Source: JBBDYH01 sp040901795 (lineage in GTDB: Bacteria; Planctomycetota; Planctomycetia; Pirellulales; JALHPA01). Taken from it: a stretch of DNA of 42,497 nucleotides. Under the pieces are notes generated by a model. The model saw only the letters and a list, made by a program, of their open reading frames with translations, did no database searches and was not told the DNA's origin. The stretch is taken from NCBI GenBank assembly GCA_040901795.1, contig JBBDYH010000027.1:1-42497 (forward strand), in the 5' to 3' direction. Both the position numbers and the translations under genes were made by a program. Position 1 is the first letter of the stretch. Every line of letters begins with the position of its first letter. Positions 8,018-16,245 of the stretch are shown piece by piece.

Positions 8018-11000
8018 TTACTCGCGTCGTCCACCTGCTTCAATAGTCGCCAGCAGATCACGAATTTCTTCTGCCGAGAGAGTATCTAATAGCCCCTCCG
8101 ACATCCAAGAGACGGGCGAGACCTGCTCCTCCTCAATCGTCCGTTTGTCGATCTCAGTTATTTCAAACGGATGCTGCGGATCGACGGCCAGCCGTAACTT
8201 CTGCGAACGGTAATCGCCCCCCAAAACCGGGCGGCCGACGTACGTTCGGCCATCCTGTGTAACGATCTGCAGGCTGCGATAGTTCTCGGCGATCGCCTTC
8301 GACGGTTCGACGATCGATTCCAAGAGATCGTGGCGGCTAAAGCGACTGCTGACCGACGTCAAATCGGGGCCGATCAGCGTTCCGGCGCTATCCAGCCGAT
8401 GGCACTTGCTGCACGAAGCTGCGTCGAATAACGCAAGCCCACGCTCGAGATTCGGTTTGTCGGCGAGCGATTGTGTTGCCGCCAAGGCATCGCTCACGGT
8501 CCACTTCCTGACGAACGGGCGTGGCGCCATGGGCTCTTCCGCCGCGGCAGGATCCCGCGCCAGCAAGGTCGCGAACCGACCTCGTTGGACTGCATCCGGG
8601 ACGGCGGAGAGCGCCTCGTTGCGAATCCGGTCGAGAAAGCCTGGCATCCCTTCGCCGCCAACGTACCAGCGAGCTTGGGCGAGAACGTCGAAATAGTTTT
8701 GTCGGGCCGCCGGCGTCCAGCCGGTCGGGACATTTCGCAGCACGAACAGATAGTGCATCTGCTGGTGCTGGTCGGTCGCGGCATTCAGCAATCCCAGCGT
8801 CTTCTCCGCAAAGTCCTTCGCTCCCAGGTGAGCCAGTGCCAGCGAAAGCTGCTGGTTCACCAGGTAGTTTCGGTCGGGATAAAGTCCGCCTAATCGATTG
8901 CGAACGGCCTCCGCGAGCTCCGGCCCAATCGCCGCATCCGCAACCACACAGCGGTGATAGATCCAGGCGGCCAGGTGTCGCTCGGTGCGGGTTGCGCTCG
9001 TCAGATCGATCTCATTCAATTGTTTCAGGATCCGTGCATGCAGGGCCGCATCGTCCCGTCGCGCCAAAGCCGACAGTGCGGTCAACGCCGTTAACCGATC
9101 CGGTTCACGAAGCGCTCGTTGTTCCCAAAGTTGGGCGGGTTGCCTTTCCAGAGCGATTCTGGCCGCATAACGTATCGACGGATCCGCCTCGCCGAGGGAG
9201 TTCCAAATCCGGTCGACCCCGCCTGGGGCCAGAGCTGTCTGTTCCAGTAGCGCCTCCAGTTCGCGACGTCGCTGGCGGGCTTGAACAGCCGCGAGACCCG
9301 CTTTCGGCCGGTCCGTTTTGGTGGAGTCATCCTCGTGGCGTTCGCCCGTGAACCGAATCCGATACAGGGCCGACTGCGTCTTTCGTCCGCCGGTAATGAG
9401 GTACATCGAGCCGTCCGGCGCGAAATCCAGATCGGTCACATTCAGCGGCCGCCCTTTCAGGAACGTTTCCGCTTCGCACAGATAGCTGGCGCCGTGCGGC
9501 AGGCAATGGACGGCCAAGATGCGTCCATAGGCCCAGTCGAGAATGAACAGCGCCTCGCGATAGCGTCGCGGGAAATCACTGCCTGTCCCGAACATCACCG
9601 CGGTCGGCGAGCCCTTGCCAACGTCGAGGTTGGAGGGGGCATTGTCGGGGTGATCGGGATAATAGGGCGGCCACCGACCCGTCACGCTGCGCCAGCCGAA
9701 ATCGCTCCCCAAAGTCAGATGACTGACGCGTGTCGGGCGATACCAAGGCGAGCCCATGTCAAACTCTGCATCGGCATCGTAGGTGAACATTTCGCCGTCA
9801 GGATTGCACGCGATGCCGTACGGATTCCGCAGTCCCCTCGCCAGCGTTTCCAGCTTGCCGGTGGCTGGATCAAAGCGGATGAGATGTCCCTCGCCGGGCG
9901 AATTCTCACCGCGCGATTCGCCAGCTCCGCGCGTGTAATCTTTGGCGGTCCTGGGAACCGCAACATCGTCACCGTGGATCGAATAAATCTTGCCGTCCGG
10001 CCCCACCGCCAGATCATTCCTTCCATGCCCGACGCCCCCCTCGGTCGCAAACAATAATTCCGGCTGGTCGAGGTTTCCCTCCGCATCGCCTCGCAAGCGA
10101 TACATTCCCTTCGAGTTATTCGCGTTGACGTACAGGTCCCTGCCCAGGAAAGCCATGCCGCGTACTTCCTTTAAGTCGTCATGGAACCGCTCGACGTTCT
10201 GCACCGAACTGCCGTCCTTTGCGAGCGTCATCCGCAGCATCCCCTGCTGTTCCTGCGAAATGATCGCCCGCCCTTGCGGATCGAAAACGAGGCTGATCCA
10301 CGATCCCTCACCGGCCGCGGCCGAGCGCACCAGTTCGATCCGAAAGCCGGGAGCGATGGCGAACATCGCCGGATTGGGGCCCTGCTTAGCTCCGCTAGCT
10401 TGTCTCCACTGTTCGTAGTTATCGCTGGCGGCAAGATCGATGCGCCGCTCGTCGGGCACGAGCAACCGCTCATCAACCGCCGCTCGCGCAACGCTCTCGC
10501 GCCAATCCTCCGCTTTGAAGTCCAGATCCATCCAGCCTGCAGCGAGCTTTGCGCTCGACCGCCAGGAATTGTCCGTCACAATCATTTTTTGCGTGCCGTC
10601 CGCGAGCTTGAGTTGCAAGCGGACGAAGAAGGCGGCATTGGCGCTCGCCTGGCGGCAGCGCACCGCGATCAGGTGCTTTGCGCGGCGAGAAAACTCCTGC
10701 GTGAGGTCGAGCTTCACCAGCGGATCGTACGGGTCTGCCTCGAACAGGAGTTTTCCGTCGAGATAGAAATCAACGCCCGCCGCATTTGCAGCCGCGACCA
10801 ACCGCGCCGAGGTGACCGGCTGAGTGATTTCCAATTCCTGTCGAAAATACGCCCGCCCATCCGCTGCCACGCCTGGCGCCGCAATCCAGTAGGGCCCTGC
10901 CGCAGTCGCTGACAAGTCCTGCGCAAAAACGAATGCCGCCCAAACGGCAACCAGACTTAGAATTCGTAACACATGGGACAGACGGTGTGCCACTGCTCGC

Positions 11001-11068
11001 CGCGAGCAGTGCCGTCGTTCGGTATTGCTAGCTGTTCTAAGTCGCAGCGACTTGCCGAAAGTTTTCAT
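8018..11068 (-). CDS. Large fusion: sugar-dehydrogenase-like propeller, HEAT region and C-terminal cytochrome c
   Basis: A 1,016-residue exported protein. A basic N-terminus and hydrophobic stretch (residues about 33-52, LRILSLVAVWAAFVFAQ) form the signal. Residues 60-210 look like a beta-sandwich of the rhamnosidase N-terminal / galactose-binding type (FYLDGKLLFEAD). Residues about 230-560 form a sorbosone/glucose-dehydrogenase-like propeller (LYVNANNSKGMYRL, YSIHGDDVAVP, GLRNPYGIACNPDGEMFTYD, DWAYGRILAVHC). A HEAT-like helical region (about 600-830) follows, then a cytochrome c domain with CSKCH at 886-890 and the GPDLTSVSSRFSRHDLLESI motif. This is the planctomycete CxxCH heme-binding family, which probably oxidises a sugar or alcohol and passes electrons on in the periplasm; the substrate is unknown. 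The ATG at 11068 has only a weak ribosome site. A GTG near residue 32 would also give a signal peptide. Confidence 0.92.
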   Translation of the reverse strand: MKTFGKSLRLRTASNTERRHCSRRAVAHRLSHVLRILSLVAVWAAFVFAQDLSATAAGPYWIAAPGVAADGRAYFRQELEITQPVTSARLVAAANAAGVDFYLDGKLLFEADPYDPLVKLDLTQEFSRRAKHLIAVRCRQASANAAFFVRLQLKLADGTQKMIVTDNSWRSSAKLAAGWMDLDFKAEDWRESVARAAVDERLLVPDERRIDLAASDNYEQWRQASGAKQGPNPAMFAIAPGFRIELVRSAAAGEGSWISLVFDPQGRAIISQEQQGMLRMTLAKDGSSVQNVERFHDDLKEVRGMAFLGRDLYVNANNSKGMYRLRGDAEGNLDQPELLFATEGGVGHGRNDLAVGPDGKIYSIHGDDVAVPRTAKDYTRGAGESRGENSPGEGHLIRFDPATGKLETLARGLRNPYGIACNPDGEMFTYDADAEFDMGSPWYRPTRVSHLTLGSDFGWRSVTGRWPPYYPDHPDNAPSNLDVGKGSPTAVMFGTGSDFPRRYREALFILDWAYGRILAVHCLPHGASYLCEAETFLKGRPLNVTDLDFAPDGSMYLITGGRKTQSALYRIRFTGERHEDDSTKTDRPKAGLAAVQARQRRRELEALLEQTALAPGGVDRIWNSLGEADPSIRYAARIALERQPAQLWEQRALREPDRLTALTALSALARRDDAALHARILKQLNEIDLTSATRTERHLAAWIYHRCVVADAAIGPELAEAVRNRLGGLYPDRNYLVNQQLSLALAHLGAKDFAEKTLGLLNAATDQHQQMHYLFVLRNVPTGWTPAARQNYFDVLAQARWYVGGEGMPGFLDRIRNEALSAVPDAVQRGRFATLLARDPAAAEEPMAPRPFVRKWTVSDALAATQSLADKPNLERGLALFDAASCSKCHRLDSAGTLIGPDLTSVSSRFSRHDLLESIVEPSKAIAENYRSLQIVTQDGRTYVGRPVLGGDYRSQKLRLAVDPQHPFEITEIDKRTIEEEQVSPVSWMSEGLLDTLSAEEIRDLLATIEAGGRRE

Positions 11069-11085
11069 GCGCGTTTTGGCCTAAA

Positions 11086-11139
11086 GTCGCCTTTCGCTCC
11101 ACGAAAGTGCATGCATTCTTTCGCGGAGCGAAAGACGAC
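11086..11139. repeat. REP-like double hairpin (CTTTCG type)
   Basis: CTTTCGCTCCACGAAAG (11091-11107) and CTTTCGCGGAGCGAAAG (11118-11134) are inverted copies of one another with one mismatch. They are separated by TGCATGCATT, which includes the palindrome TGCATGCA, and flanked by GTCG/CGAC. Each arm is itself a hairpin with the stem CTTTCG/CGAAAG. It lies between the VOC gene and the start of the cytochrome gene, so it falls in the leader of the latter. Confidence 0.75.
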
Positions 11140-11176
11140 AAAAAACAACCCCTGCCGAACCGGTTGGGCGAACGAT

Positions 11177-11590
11177 TTACCCGTCGGCGATTGGCTCATT
11201 CGTCGGCTGCAGCGGGGCTGCAAACCACCAGCGATGTCCCTCGGGATCTCGTGCGCCATATTCGCGCTGTCCATAGGGCATATCTTCAGGCTCGCGCTCA
11301 ATCACGGCGCCTGCTCGACGAGCCTGGTCGCAGTGTGCATCGAGATCATCGACATAGACCACCAGGCCGGAACTGGCCGACCCCAAGCTGGCAGGTGAGG
11401 CGAGCTTGTGCTCGGCGATCACGCGATGCAGCCAGATCACAGATTCGCCCGTGCGGACCTCCCCGTGGACGACCCGCCCTTCGCCGTCTCGCTGCACACC
11501 GCCAGGTTCAAACCCAAAAGCGCGGGCTAAAAAGTCGTGCGCCGCTGCGATGTCGGCATACACCAAAGTTGGAATTACGCTCTGGCCCAT
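11177..11590 (-). CDS. VOC (glyoxalase/bleomycin-resistance fold) family protein
   Basis: I chose the ATG at 11590 (137 residues) because AAGGAGG lies 8 nt upstream. The GTG at 11599 would overlap that ribosome site. The protein opens with SVIPTLVYADIAAAHDFLARAFGFE and ends with YGQREYGARDPEGHRWWFA, the two paired beta-alpha-beta halves of the vicinal oxygen chelate fold. Family members bind a metal and act as glyoxalases, dioxygenases or resistance proteins. The YG-x-R-x-x-x-RDPEGHxW pattern fits the PhnB/bleomycin-resistance-like branch, whose substrate is usually unknown. Its start lies 17 nt after the stop of the upstream membrane gene, so the two are probably co-transcribed. Confidence 0.85.
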   Translation of the reverse strand: MGQSVIPTLVYADIAAAHDFLARAFGFEPGGVQRDGEGRVVHGEVRTGESVIWLHRVIAEHKLASPASLGSASSGLVVYVDDLDAHCDQARRAGAVIEREPEDMPYGQREYGARDPEGHRWWFAAPLQPTNEPIADG

Positions 11591-11607
11591 GAAACCCACC
11601 TCCTTAA

Positions 11608-12171
11608 CTATTCGGCGCCCGCCGCTTTAACCAGCGGCTTTTGCCGGCGGTAGACATACACCGCGAATTTCGACCCGGCGTACCCGAACACCATCGCCAG
11701 TAAAGCATGAGCCACGGACATGAAGATGGTTCTGTCCGGCGTTTCTTTCAGCCCGACTGGTGGTCCTGCAGGTCCGATGGCGCCGTATGGTCCCGGGTTT
11801 GTTGGATCGTAGTCGGGCATCGGCTCACCGGTCATCACATTGACCCATTCCGCTCGGACAATAAGCCGAAATGCGGGTTGAATAAGCTTCGTGGTTGGCA
11901 GTTTTCCTTCGTACGGATCCAGTTCCGACGAGCCGACGGCAAAAATCGACGCCGCATAGACAATCACGGGAACAAGAAACCCGATTGCTGCTGCGCGAAG
12001 TTCATCCCGGCCGACGAACGCGACGATTGCGAACCCGATGGTGACGATCAACACGACGCCCAGGACAATGGTGGCCATCACACCACCGGCCACGAGCCCA
12101 GCGCACCCGAGTCCTATGAACAAGATGCAAAGCATCAATTCACGGAGAGTTAGCTGGGGATATTTGCTCAT
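11608..12171 (-). CDS. Small membrane protein, unknown function
   Basis: This 187-residue protein opens with LTLRELMLCILFIGLGCAGL, a motif common at the start of planctomycete membrane proteins. Two further hydrophobic segments follow directly (residues about 30-52 and 62-78), then a hydrophilic loop rich in Pro, Gly and Asp (about 82-145), and a last segment near residues 150-170. The basic tail (YRRQKPLVKAAGAE) suggests a cytoplasmic C-terminus. It is not assigned to any family. It sits first in a minus-strand group with the VOC gene 17 nt downstream. The ribosome site before the ATG is weak. Confidence 0.75.
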   Translation of the reverse strand: MSKYPQLTLRELMLCILFIGLGCAGLVAGGVMATIVLGVVLIVTIGFAIVAFVGRDELRAAAIGFLVPVIVYAASIFAVGSSELDPYEGKLPTTKLIQPAFRLIVRAEWVNVMTGEPMPDYDPTNPGPYGAIGPAGPPVGLKETPDRTIFMSVAHALLAMVFGYAGSKFAVYVYRRQKPLVKAAGAE

Positions 12172-12464
12172 TACGAATCAATCCGGTTAGTCCGCCGAGG
12201 CGATGAACTGGCCGTCGATTCAACCAGTTTACTTGCTCCTGACGACTCCGGAAACGGCGTCACGCTGGCCGATTCGAGCATGCAGTCAACTCTGCGGAAG
12301 TCCCGCTGCACCCTGCGCGGCCTTTGTCCATACGAGTCTCCAGGATGCGACACTCCGACGCCGACGCACAGACGAAGACCTGCCGCACCGCACGCCTGAA
12401 CGCGCGTCGGCGGAGCGTCCTGCGCGCGCGGGGAAAACATCCAGACGGGAAAAACGGGTCAGAA

Positions 12465-12506
12465 GGTCAGAACACGTCTTCTAGCTAGCAAGTAATAGTT
12501 CTGACC
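12465..12506. repeat. 9-bp inverted repeat at the edge of the 30-bp array
   Basis: GGTCAGAAC (12465-12473) is repeated in inverse as GTTCTGACC (12498-12506). The upstream GGGAAAAACGGGTCAG is a degraded inverted copy of the array unit. The array is thus flanked by opposite-facing copies, as at the end of a small mobile or REP-type element. Confidence 0.5.
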
Positions 12507-12564
12507 CCTTTTTACCTGCAAGTAATAGTTCTGACCACTTTTTACCCCTGACCACTTTTTACCC
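12488..12564 (+). repeat. 30-bp tandem repeat, 2.6 copies
   Basis: Unit 1 is 12488-12517, unit 2 is 12518-12547, and a 17-bp partial unit is 12548-12564. The unit reads GCAAGTAATAGTTCTGACC, then one or two changed bases, then a T-run and ACC. Units 1 and 2 differ at only two positions. The partial copy contains only the second half, as if an end was copied repeatedly. Confidence 0.8.
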
Positions 12565-12784
12565 AGCAGCGCGGAACGAATGATCGGCGCTCAACACCTG
12601 TCTCAAATAGACCCTCACACGTCACACAACCAGAACCGTTATTAAGGCAACAGAAAACAGTTATTGGCGTTGCTCGCTCCCGGCTAGAATTTCTGCTGTC
12701 TCTTCAATTTCAAATGGCCCTGAATTCGGAGTTGGGCGGGCTTGAGACTGGGGAAACTGATTACTTTCGTTAAGGAGCGCTTCC

Positions 12785-13747
12785 ATGATGTGCGGCAAAT
12801 GTCGGCTGGCCGGAGTCTTGATTACCATCCCCATGCTGGTTTGCATTGCTCGTGGAGGCGAGGAAACAAAGTCGGGTGATTCCTCCGTCTTCGGTGTGTT
12901 CGTCGGCAGCAGCCCCTGCACAGAGTCGATCGTGCGCGTGCTTCAGATTCCTGCGGATGCCAACCTACAGATTCGCTGGAATCTCACCCTCTACCAGGAC
13001 CCAAAAACGCGCGAACCCGCAGGCTATCAACTTCGCTGCGACTACGAATCAGCGGTCACAGGAACGCCCAAGCCAGAAAAGCGGAAACACACAGCGAAGA
13101 GGAAGGGACCGTGGACGATCGGCAAAGGAACCAGATGGAACCAAGACGCCGTCGTGTACGAACTTAGTGGAGCGGTCGCGCTGTTCCAGCTCAACCGCGA
13201 TATCCTGCATGTGCTCAATCCCGACCGGAGCCTGATGGTCGGCAACGGAGGTTGGAGCTATACCTTGAACCGCGCAGAGTCGGCCGAGAAGCTGGGAACT
13301 CCCGCTCCGCCCCCCGACGCGCCGCCCGAGTCTTACAAGATCTTGCCGTTGGAAAAGGGTCCCGCGGTCTTCGGTATATTTGCGGGCAGGACCCCGTACG
13401 AAGGAATCGTTCGACACTTGAACCAGGATGCAAACGCGCGCGGCACCAAATTGAAATGGGTCGTCACACTATTCCAGGATCCCGTGACACTGGCCCCCAC
13501 GACATACCGGTTGGAAGGTACCTTGTTTCGGAGCAACGTTCGTATAGGCAAGTGGACCATCATGCACGGCACAGCGACCGATCCGAACGCGATGGTCTAC
13601 CAATTGGAGCCGACCAAGACGCAGTCGGGACTGTCATTGCTGAAAGGGGACGAAAACGTTTTGTTCTTTTTGGATGGAAATGGCAAGCCCTTTGTCGGCC
13701 ACGCGGGTTTCAGCTACACCCTGAATCGAGAACAGGCATCCCCTTGA
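12785..13747 (+). CDS. Exported protein with two NlpE-like repeats
   Basis: A 320-residue protein with AAGGAG 7 nt before the ATG and a signal peptide (residues 1-24). The mature part is an internal duplication. Residues about 37-165 (FGVFVGSSPC...LYQDPKTREPAGY...GPWTIGKGT...WSYTLNR) match residues about 197-318 (FGIFAGRTPY...LFQDPVTLAPTTY...GKWTIMHGT...FSYTLNR). The layout of a GxxPC-type turn, a strand set, GxWTI, then a closing leucine/aspartate-rich strand recalls the N-terminal domain of the copper-stress lipoprotein NlpE. The Cys of the motif is present only in the first copy, and there is no lipobox. A role in envelope stress or metal sensing is inference. Confidence 0.75.
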   Translation: MMCGKCRLAGVLITIPMLVCIARGGEETKSGDSSVFGVFVGSSPCTESIVRVLQIPADANLQIRWNLTLYQDPKTREPAGYQLRCDYESAVTGTPKPEKRKHTAKRKGPWTIGKGTRWNQDAVVYELSGAVALFQLNRDILHVLNPDRSLMVGNGGWSYTLNRAESAEKLGTPAPPPDAPPESYKILPLEKGPAVFGIFAGRTPYEGIVRHLNQDANARGTKLKWVVTLFQDPVTLAPTTYRLEGTLFRSNVRIGKWTIMHGTATDPNAMVYQLEPTKTQSGLSLLKGDENVLFFLDGNGKPFVGHAGFSYTLNREQASP

Positions 13748-13841
13748 ACCGCTCGCGAAGCAGCTCAATTAGCGAATATTGGTATTTTCAGGTCCGCCAC
13801 GCGCGCCGCGCATCAAAGATTTCCGGCAAAGGTCTGGATCC

Positions 13842-15098
13842 ATGACGCGAATCCTGTTGACGTTGGCAGTCGTTGCCGCGGTCGCAATCGTCGACGCTGC
13901 AGATTTGCCGCAAGAGCACGGCGAGCTGGTCTTTCCCCTCCGAGCCGAGGGCAACCATGCTCCCGGAATCGTGGAGTGCCCGAATGGAGATTTCATCGCT
14001 TCGTGGTACCGTCGATCGGGCAAGCGGAGAGCTGACGACGTGGCCGTTTATGGGGCGCGGAAGCGCATCGGGGAAAGCGGTTGGAGCAAAGACTTCGTAA
14101 TGGTCGACACGCACGGGTTTCCAGATGGCAACACGTGCATGATGATCGATCCGGAGAATCGCTTGTGGCTCTTCTGGCCGGTCCATATCGCAAACACATC
14201 GGAGTCGTCGCTGACGAACTATCGTTTTTCGCGCGAGTACACCGGCGACGGACCTCCCAAGTGGGGTTGGCAGGGGGCCATCTACATGAAGCCGGCCGAT
14301 TTCTCGGCCGAGTTCAAGAAGCTGAGCATGGAGCAGAGAAAGGCTCGTGAAGAGCTGATTACGCGGCTTTCAACGGCCGACCGCGAGCGGTTGCGCGCCC
14401 GGGAGCAAAGGATTCGCGGGCGCAGCCCCGAGGAGATCGCCGCTCGCATCGACGACAAAATGTTTCAACGTTTGGGCTGGCAGGTACGCTGCAAGCCGAC
14501 GCTGTTGTCTCCTAGCTCAAAGCATCCCAACGGTCGGATCCTGCTCCCCCTTTACTCTGACACCTTCTCGTTGGGCATCATGGCGATCAGCGACGACAAG
14601 GGACGCACCTGGTCGGCGGGCAAGCCGATCATGGGAGGGGGCGCGATTCAGCCAACGGTGTTGCCCCGCAACGATGGCACGCTCGTCGCTTATATGCGCG
14701 ACAACGGCGGGTCGGGGCACATTAAGGTCAGCGAGTCGAAAGACGATGGCGAGACGTGGGGAAAGGTCACGTTGTCCGAATTGGCCAATCCCGGTGCCGG
14801 CATCGACGGCGTCCGGCTGGCCAACGGCCACTTCTGCCTCGTCTACAACGACACGGAGAGGGGACGTAACAGCCTGGCCGTTTCGATCTCGGAGGACGAG
14901 GGTAAGACATGGAAGTACACGCGCCACCTCGAGCATCATGCCGACGGCGCGTACCAGTACCCATGCGTCATCCAGGGACGTGACTCAACAGTCCACGCAA
15001 TCTACAGCTACTTCGCCCCAAGCGCAGCGACAACGGAAGAGAGCAGCATAAAGCATGTCGCGTTCAACGAAGCCTGGGTGAAACAGGGCGAGCGGTGA
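13842..15098 (+). CDS. Exported BNR-repeat sialidase-like protein
   Basis: The ATG at 13842 gives a signal peptide (residues 1-20) and a 418-residue product. The upstream TTG at 13779 would add an unlikely basic leader. Three Asp-box motifs (S-x-D-x-G-x-T-W) are visible: SDDKGRTW at 250, SKDDGETW at 299 and SEDEGKTW at 350. The fold is therefore a six-bladed sialidase-type propeller (BNR/neuraminidase-like family). The HAPGIVECPNGDFIASWY and QPTVLPRNDGTLVAYMRD strands fit the same family. A charged helical insertion occupies residues about 150-205 (MEQRKAREELITRLSTADRE). Family members include sialidases and other exported glycan-active proteins. Catalytic activity on sialic acid is not shown, because a full arginine triad cannot be assigned by eye. 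Confidence 0.88.
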   Translation: MTRILLTLAVVAAVAIVDAADLPQEHGELVFPLRAEGNHAPGIVECPNGDFIASWYRRSGKRRADDVAVYGARKRIGESGWSKDFVMVDTHGFPDGNTCMMIDPENRLWLFWPVHIANTSESSLTNYRFSREYTGDGPPKWGWQGAIYMKPADFSAEFKKLSMEQRKAREELITRLSTADRERLRAREQRIRGRSPEEIAARIDDKMFQRLGWQVRCKPTLLSPSSKHPNGRILLPLYSDTFSLGIMAISDDKGRTWSAGKPIMGGGAIQPTVLPRNDGTLVAYMRDNGGSGHIKVSESKDDGETWGKVTLSELANPGAGIDGVRLANGHFCLVYNDTERGRNSLAVSISEDEGKTWKYTRHLEHHADGAYQYPCVIQGRDSTVHAIYSYFAPSAATTEESSIKHVAFNEAWVKQGER

Positions 15099-15444
15099 GC
15101 TCGCTATATCTGAACAACGTAGAAAAAAGCGGTTCAGAACTATTCTTGTGGCTCGCTCTCATTTTTGCGTGGCCGGCCGCGGGGGCGGATGGTCAGATCC
15201 AGCACCAGCCGATTGGCCAAACGCTTCGTCCACGGCGTGATCGCTGCGCAGTACGCTGGCGACGTGTGGCCAGTGAAGGCGGAGTAACCCAAAAGGGGGG
15301 CGCTTTTGAGCACCGGTCGTAAATTACCTCGCTGTCCTAGGTCAAAGAATGCTCCAAAATGTGGGAATATCCCACTTGCCCACTTTCCCGCCACGGCGTA
15401 TCATTGAACGGGAATTCCTTTATCTGGTAACTCCAATCGCGAAA
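15099..15444. other. Intergenic region upstream of the toxin-antitoxin pair
   Basis: 346 bp without a confident gene. The minus strand carries an 84-codon frame at 15140-15394 whose downstream half (TGHTSPAYCAAITPWTK then RPRGRPRK) looks protein-like. It lacks a ribosome site and recognisable family, so it may be a gene remnant. The likely TA operator is at 15361-15375. Confidence 0.45.
15361..15375. promoter_or_regulatory. Candidate operator of the RelE-type toxin-antitoxin operon
   Basis: GTGGGAATATCCCAC has perfect 6-bp inverted arms around a 3-nt centre. It lies 70 nt before the antitoxin ATG. TA operons are usually autoregulated by such a palindrome, so this is the best candidate site. 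Confidence 0.4.
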
Positions 15445-15714
15445 ATGACCACCAAACTCGCGGACTCGAAGGGGCGAATTGTGCTCGGCTCGAAGTTTGC
15501 CAACAAGACCGTGATTATCGAAGAAATCGACGAGTTGGAGGTTCGTATCATTGCCGCCGCGGTCATACCAGAACGCGAGTTGTGGCTGCACAAAAACGAA
15601 CAGGCAATGGCCACGGTGCAGCAGGGATTAGCGCAAGCCCGCTCGCGCCGTTTCAGCAAAAAGCCACCCAACCTTAAGGCGCACAAAAAGCTCGCCGGCG
15701 AGATCGACGTTTGA
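15445..15714 (+). CDS. Antitoxin of a RelE-type toxin-antitoxin pair
   Basis: An 89-residue protein, if the ATG at 15445 is used. A start at 15349 would add 32 residues that look unlike the family and would put the palindrome inside the gene. The N-terminal half (LADSKGRIVLGSKFANKTVIIEEID) is a short beta-rich region like an AbrB/SpoVT-type swapped-hairpin DNA-binding domain. The C-terminal half is basic and helical (RELWLHKNEQAM, RSRRFSKKPPNLKAHKKL), the part that usually wraps the toxin. Its TGA overlaps the toxin ATG by one base (TGATG), so the pair is translationally coupled. The likely role is to repress the operon and neutralise the toxin. The ribosome site is weak. Confidence 0.75.
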   Translation: MTTKLADSKGRIVLGSKFANKTVIIEEIDELEVRIIAAAVIPERELWLHKNEQAMATVQQGLAQARSRRFSKKPPNLKAHKKLAGEIDV

Positions 15715-16064
15715 TGTTCGAAATCAAGTGGACCGAGGTCGCCCAGGAAGCCTACGACCAGCTTAAGAAGGATGCCGAAGCAAAGCTGGTGGCGCGAAAA
15801 CGCAAGGCCAAGAGCAAGTCGACCTCGGCGGAGGGCCTGTTCAAGCAAGTCAAAAGGACGATCGACCAACTGGCCAACAATCCAAAGCATCCCGACTTGA
15901 ATACGCACGAGTACACTTCGCTCGACCATCCGTACGAGAAAAAAGGCAAGGTCTTCGAGGCTTACGCCCAGAACCTGACTCCGGGGGCTTATCGAGTCTT
16001 TTGGTGCTACGGTCCCGACAAAAACCAAATCACGGTCATTGCGATTACACCCACCCATAGCTGA
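15714..16064 (+). CDS. RelE/ParE-type toxin
   Basis: 116 residues starting at the ATG that overlaps the antitoxin stop by one base. The fold pattern of the RelE/ParE superfamily is clear. It has an N-terminal strand (FEIKWTEVAQEAYDQL), a long helix with a basic segment (ARKRKAKSKSTSAEGLFKQVKRTI), LANNPKHPDLNTHEY, then the core strands YAQNLTPGAYRVFWCYGP and ITVIAITPTH. The Arg of YRVFW sits where RelE-type toxins carry a catalytic or RNA-contacting Arg. The known activity of the family is ribosome-dependent mRNA cleavage (RelE) or gyrase poisoning (ParE), and which applies here cannot be told. The Lys/Ser-rich loop near residues 24-34 is longer than usual. Confidence 0.82.
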   Translation: MFEIKWTEVAQEAYDQLKKDAEAKLVARKRKAKSKSTSAEGLFKQVKRTIDQLANNPKHPDLNTHEYTSLDHPYEKKGKVFEAYAQNLTPGAYRVFWCYGPDKNQITVIAITPTHS

Positions 16065-16245
16065 CCGCATCGCCCCGAGAGAGTCGAGGCGCCGGCTGTC
16101 GTTGCGAAAAAGGGGCGGCTCGCGCTTGAGGTGCGATTATTCGAGCGGCGCGGACTGACGCACCGGCTCTTCGCCCTTCACCGTCTTTCGTCCTTCGTCC
16201 GAAGCCCGCCCGCCGTGGCCGGTCGTTCGGAACTCTTTCGCTTGT

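Larger units (their letters stand above)
12172..12784. other. 613-bp intergenic region without a convincing gene
   Basis: Open frames here have no ribosome site and no recognisable product. The stretch holds the 30-bp repeat array (12488-12564), a 9-bp inverted repeat overlapping it (12465-12506), and a possible -10 (TAGAAT, near 12685) for the downstream gene. The AAGGAG ribosome site at 12772-12777 belongs to the next CDS. Confidence 0.6.

Noticed and set aside
12203..12484. 93-codon plus-strand frame before the 30-bp repeat
   Set aside because: No ribosome site, Arg/Pro-rich random-looking composition, and it runs into the repeat array.
12488..12564. CRISPR array
   Set aside because: The units are directly adjacent without spacers and the copy number is only 2.6.
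15140..15394. 84-codon minus-strand frame after the sialidase gene
   Set aside because: Its middle and end look protein-like (ending in a RPRGRPRK basic stretch), but there is no ribosome site or known family. It was kept only as a possible remnant in the description of the region.
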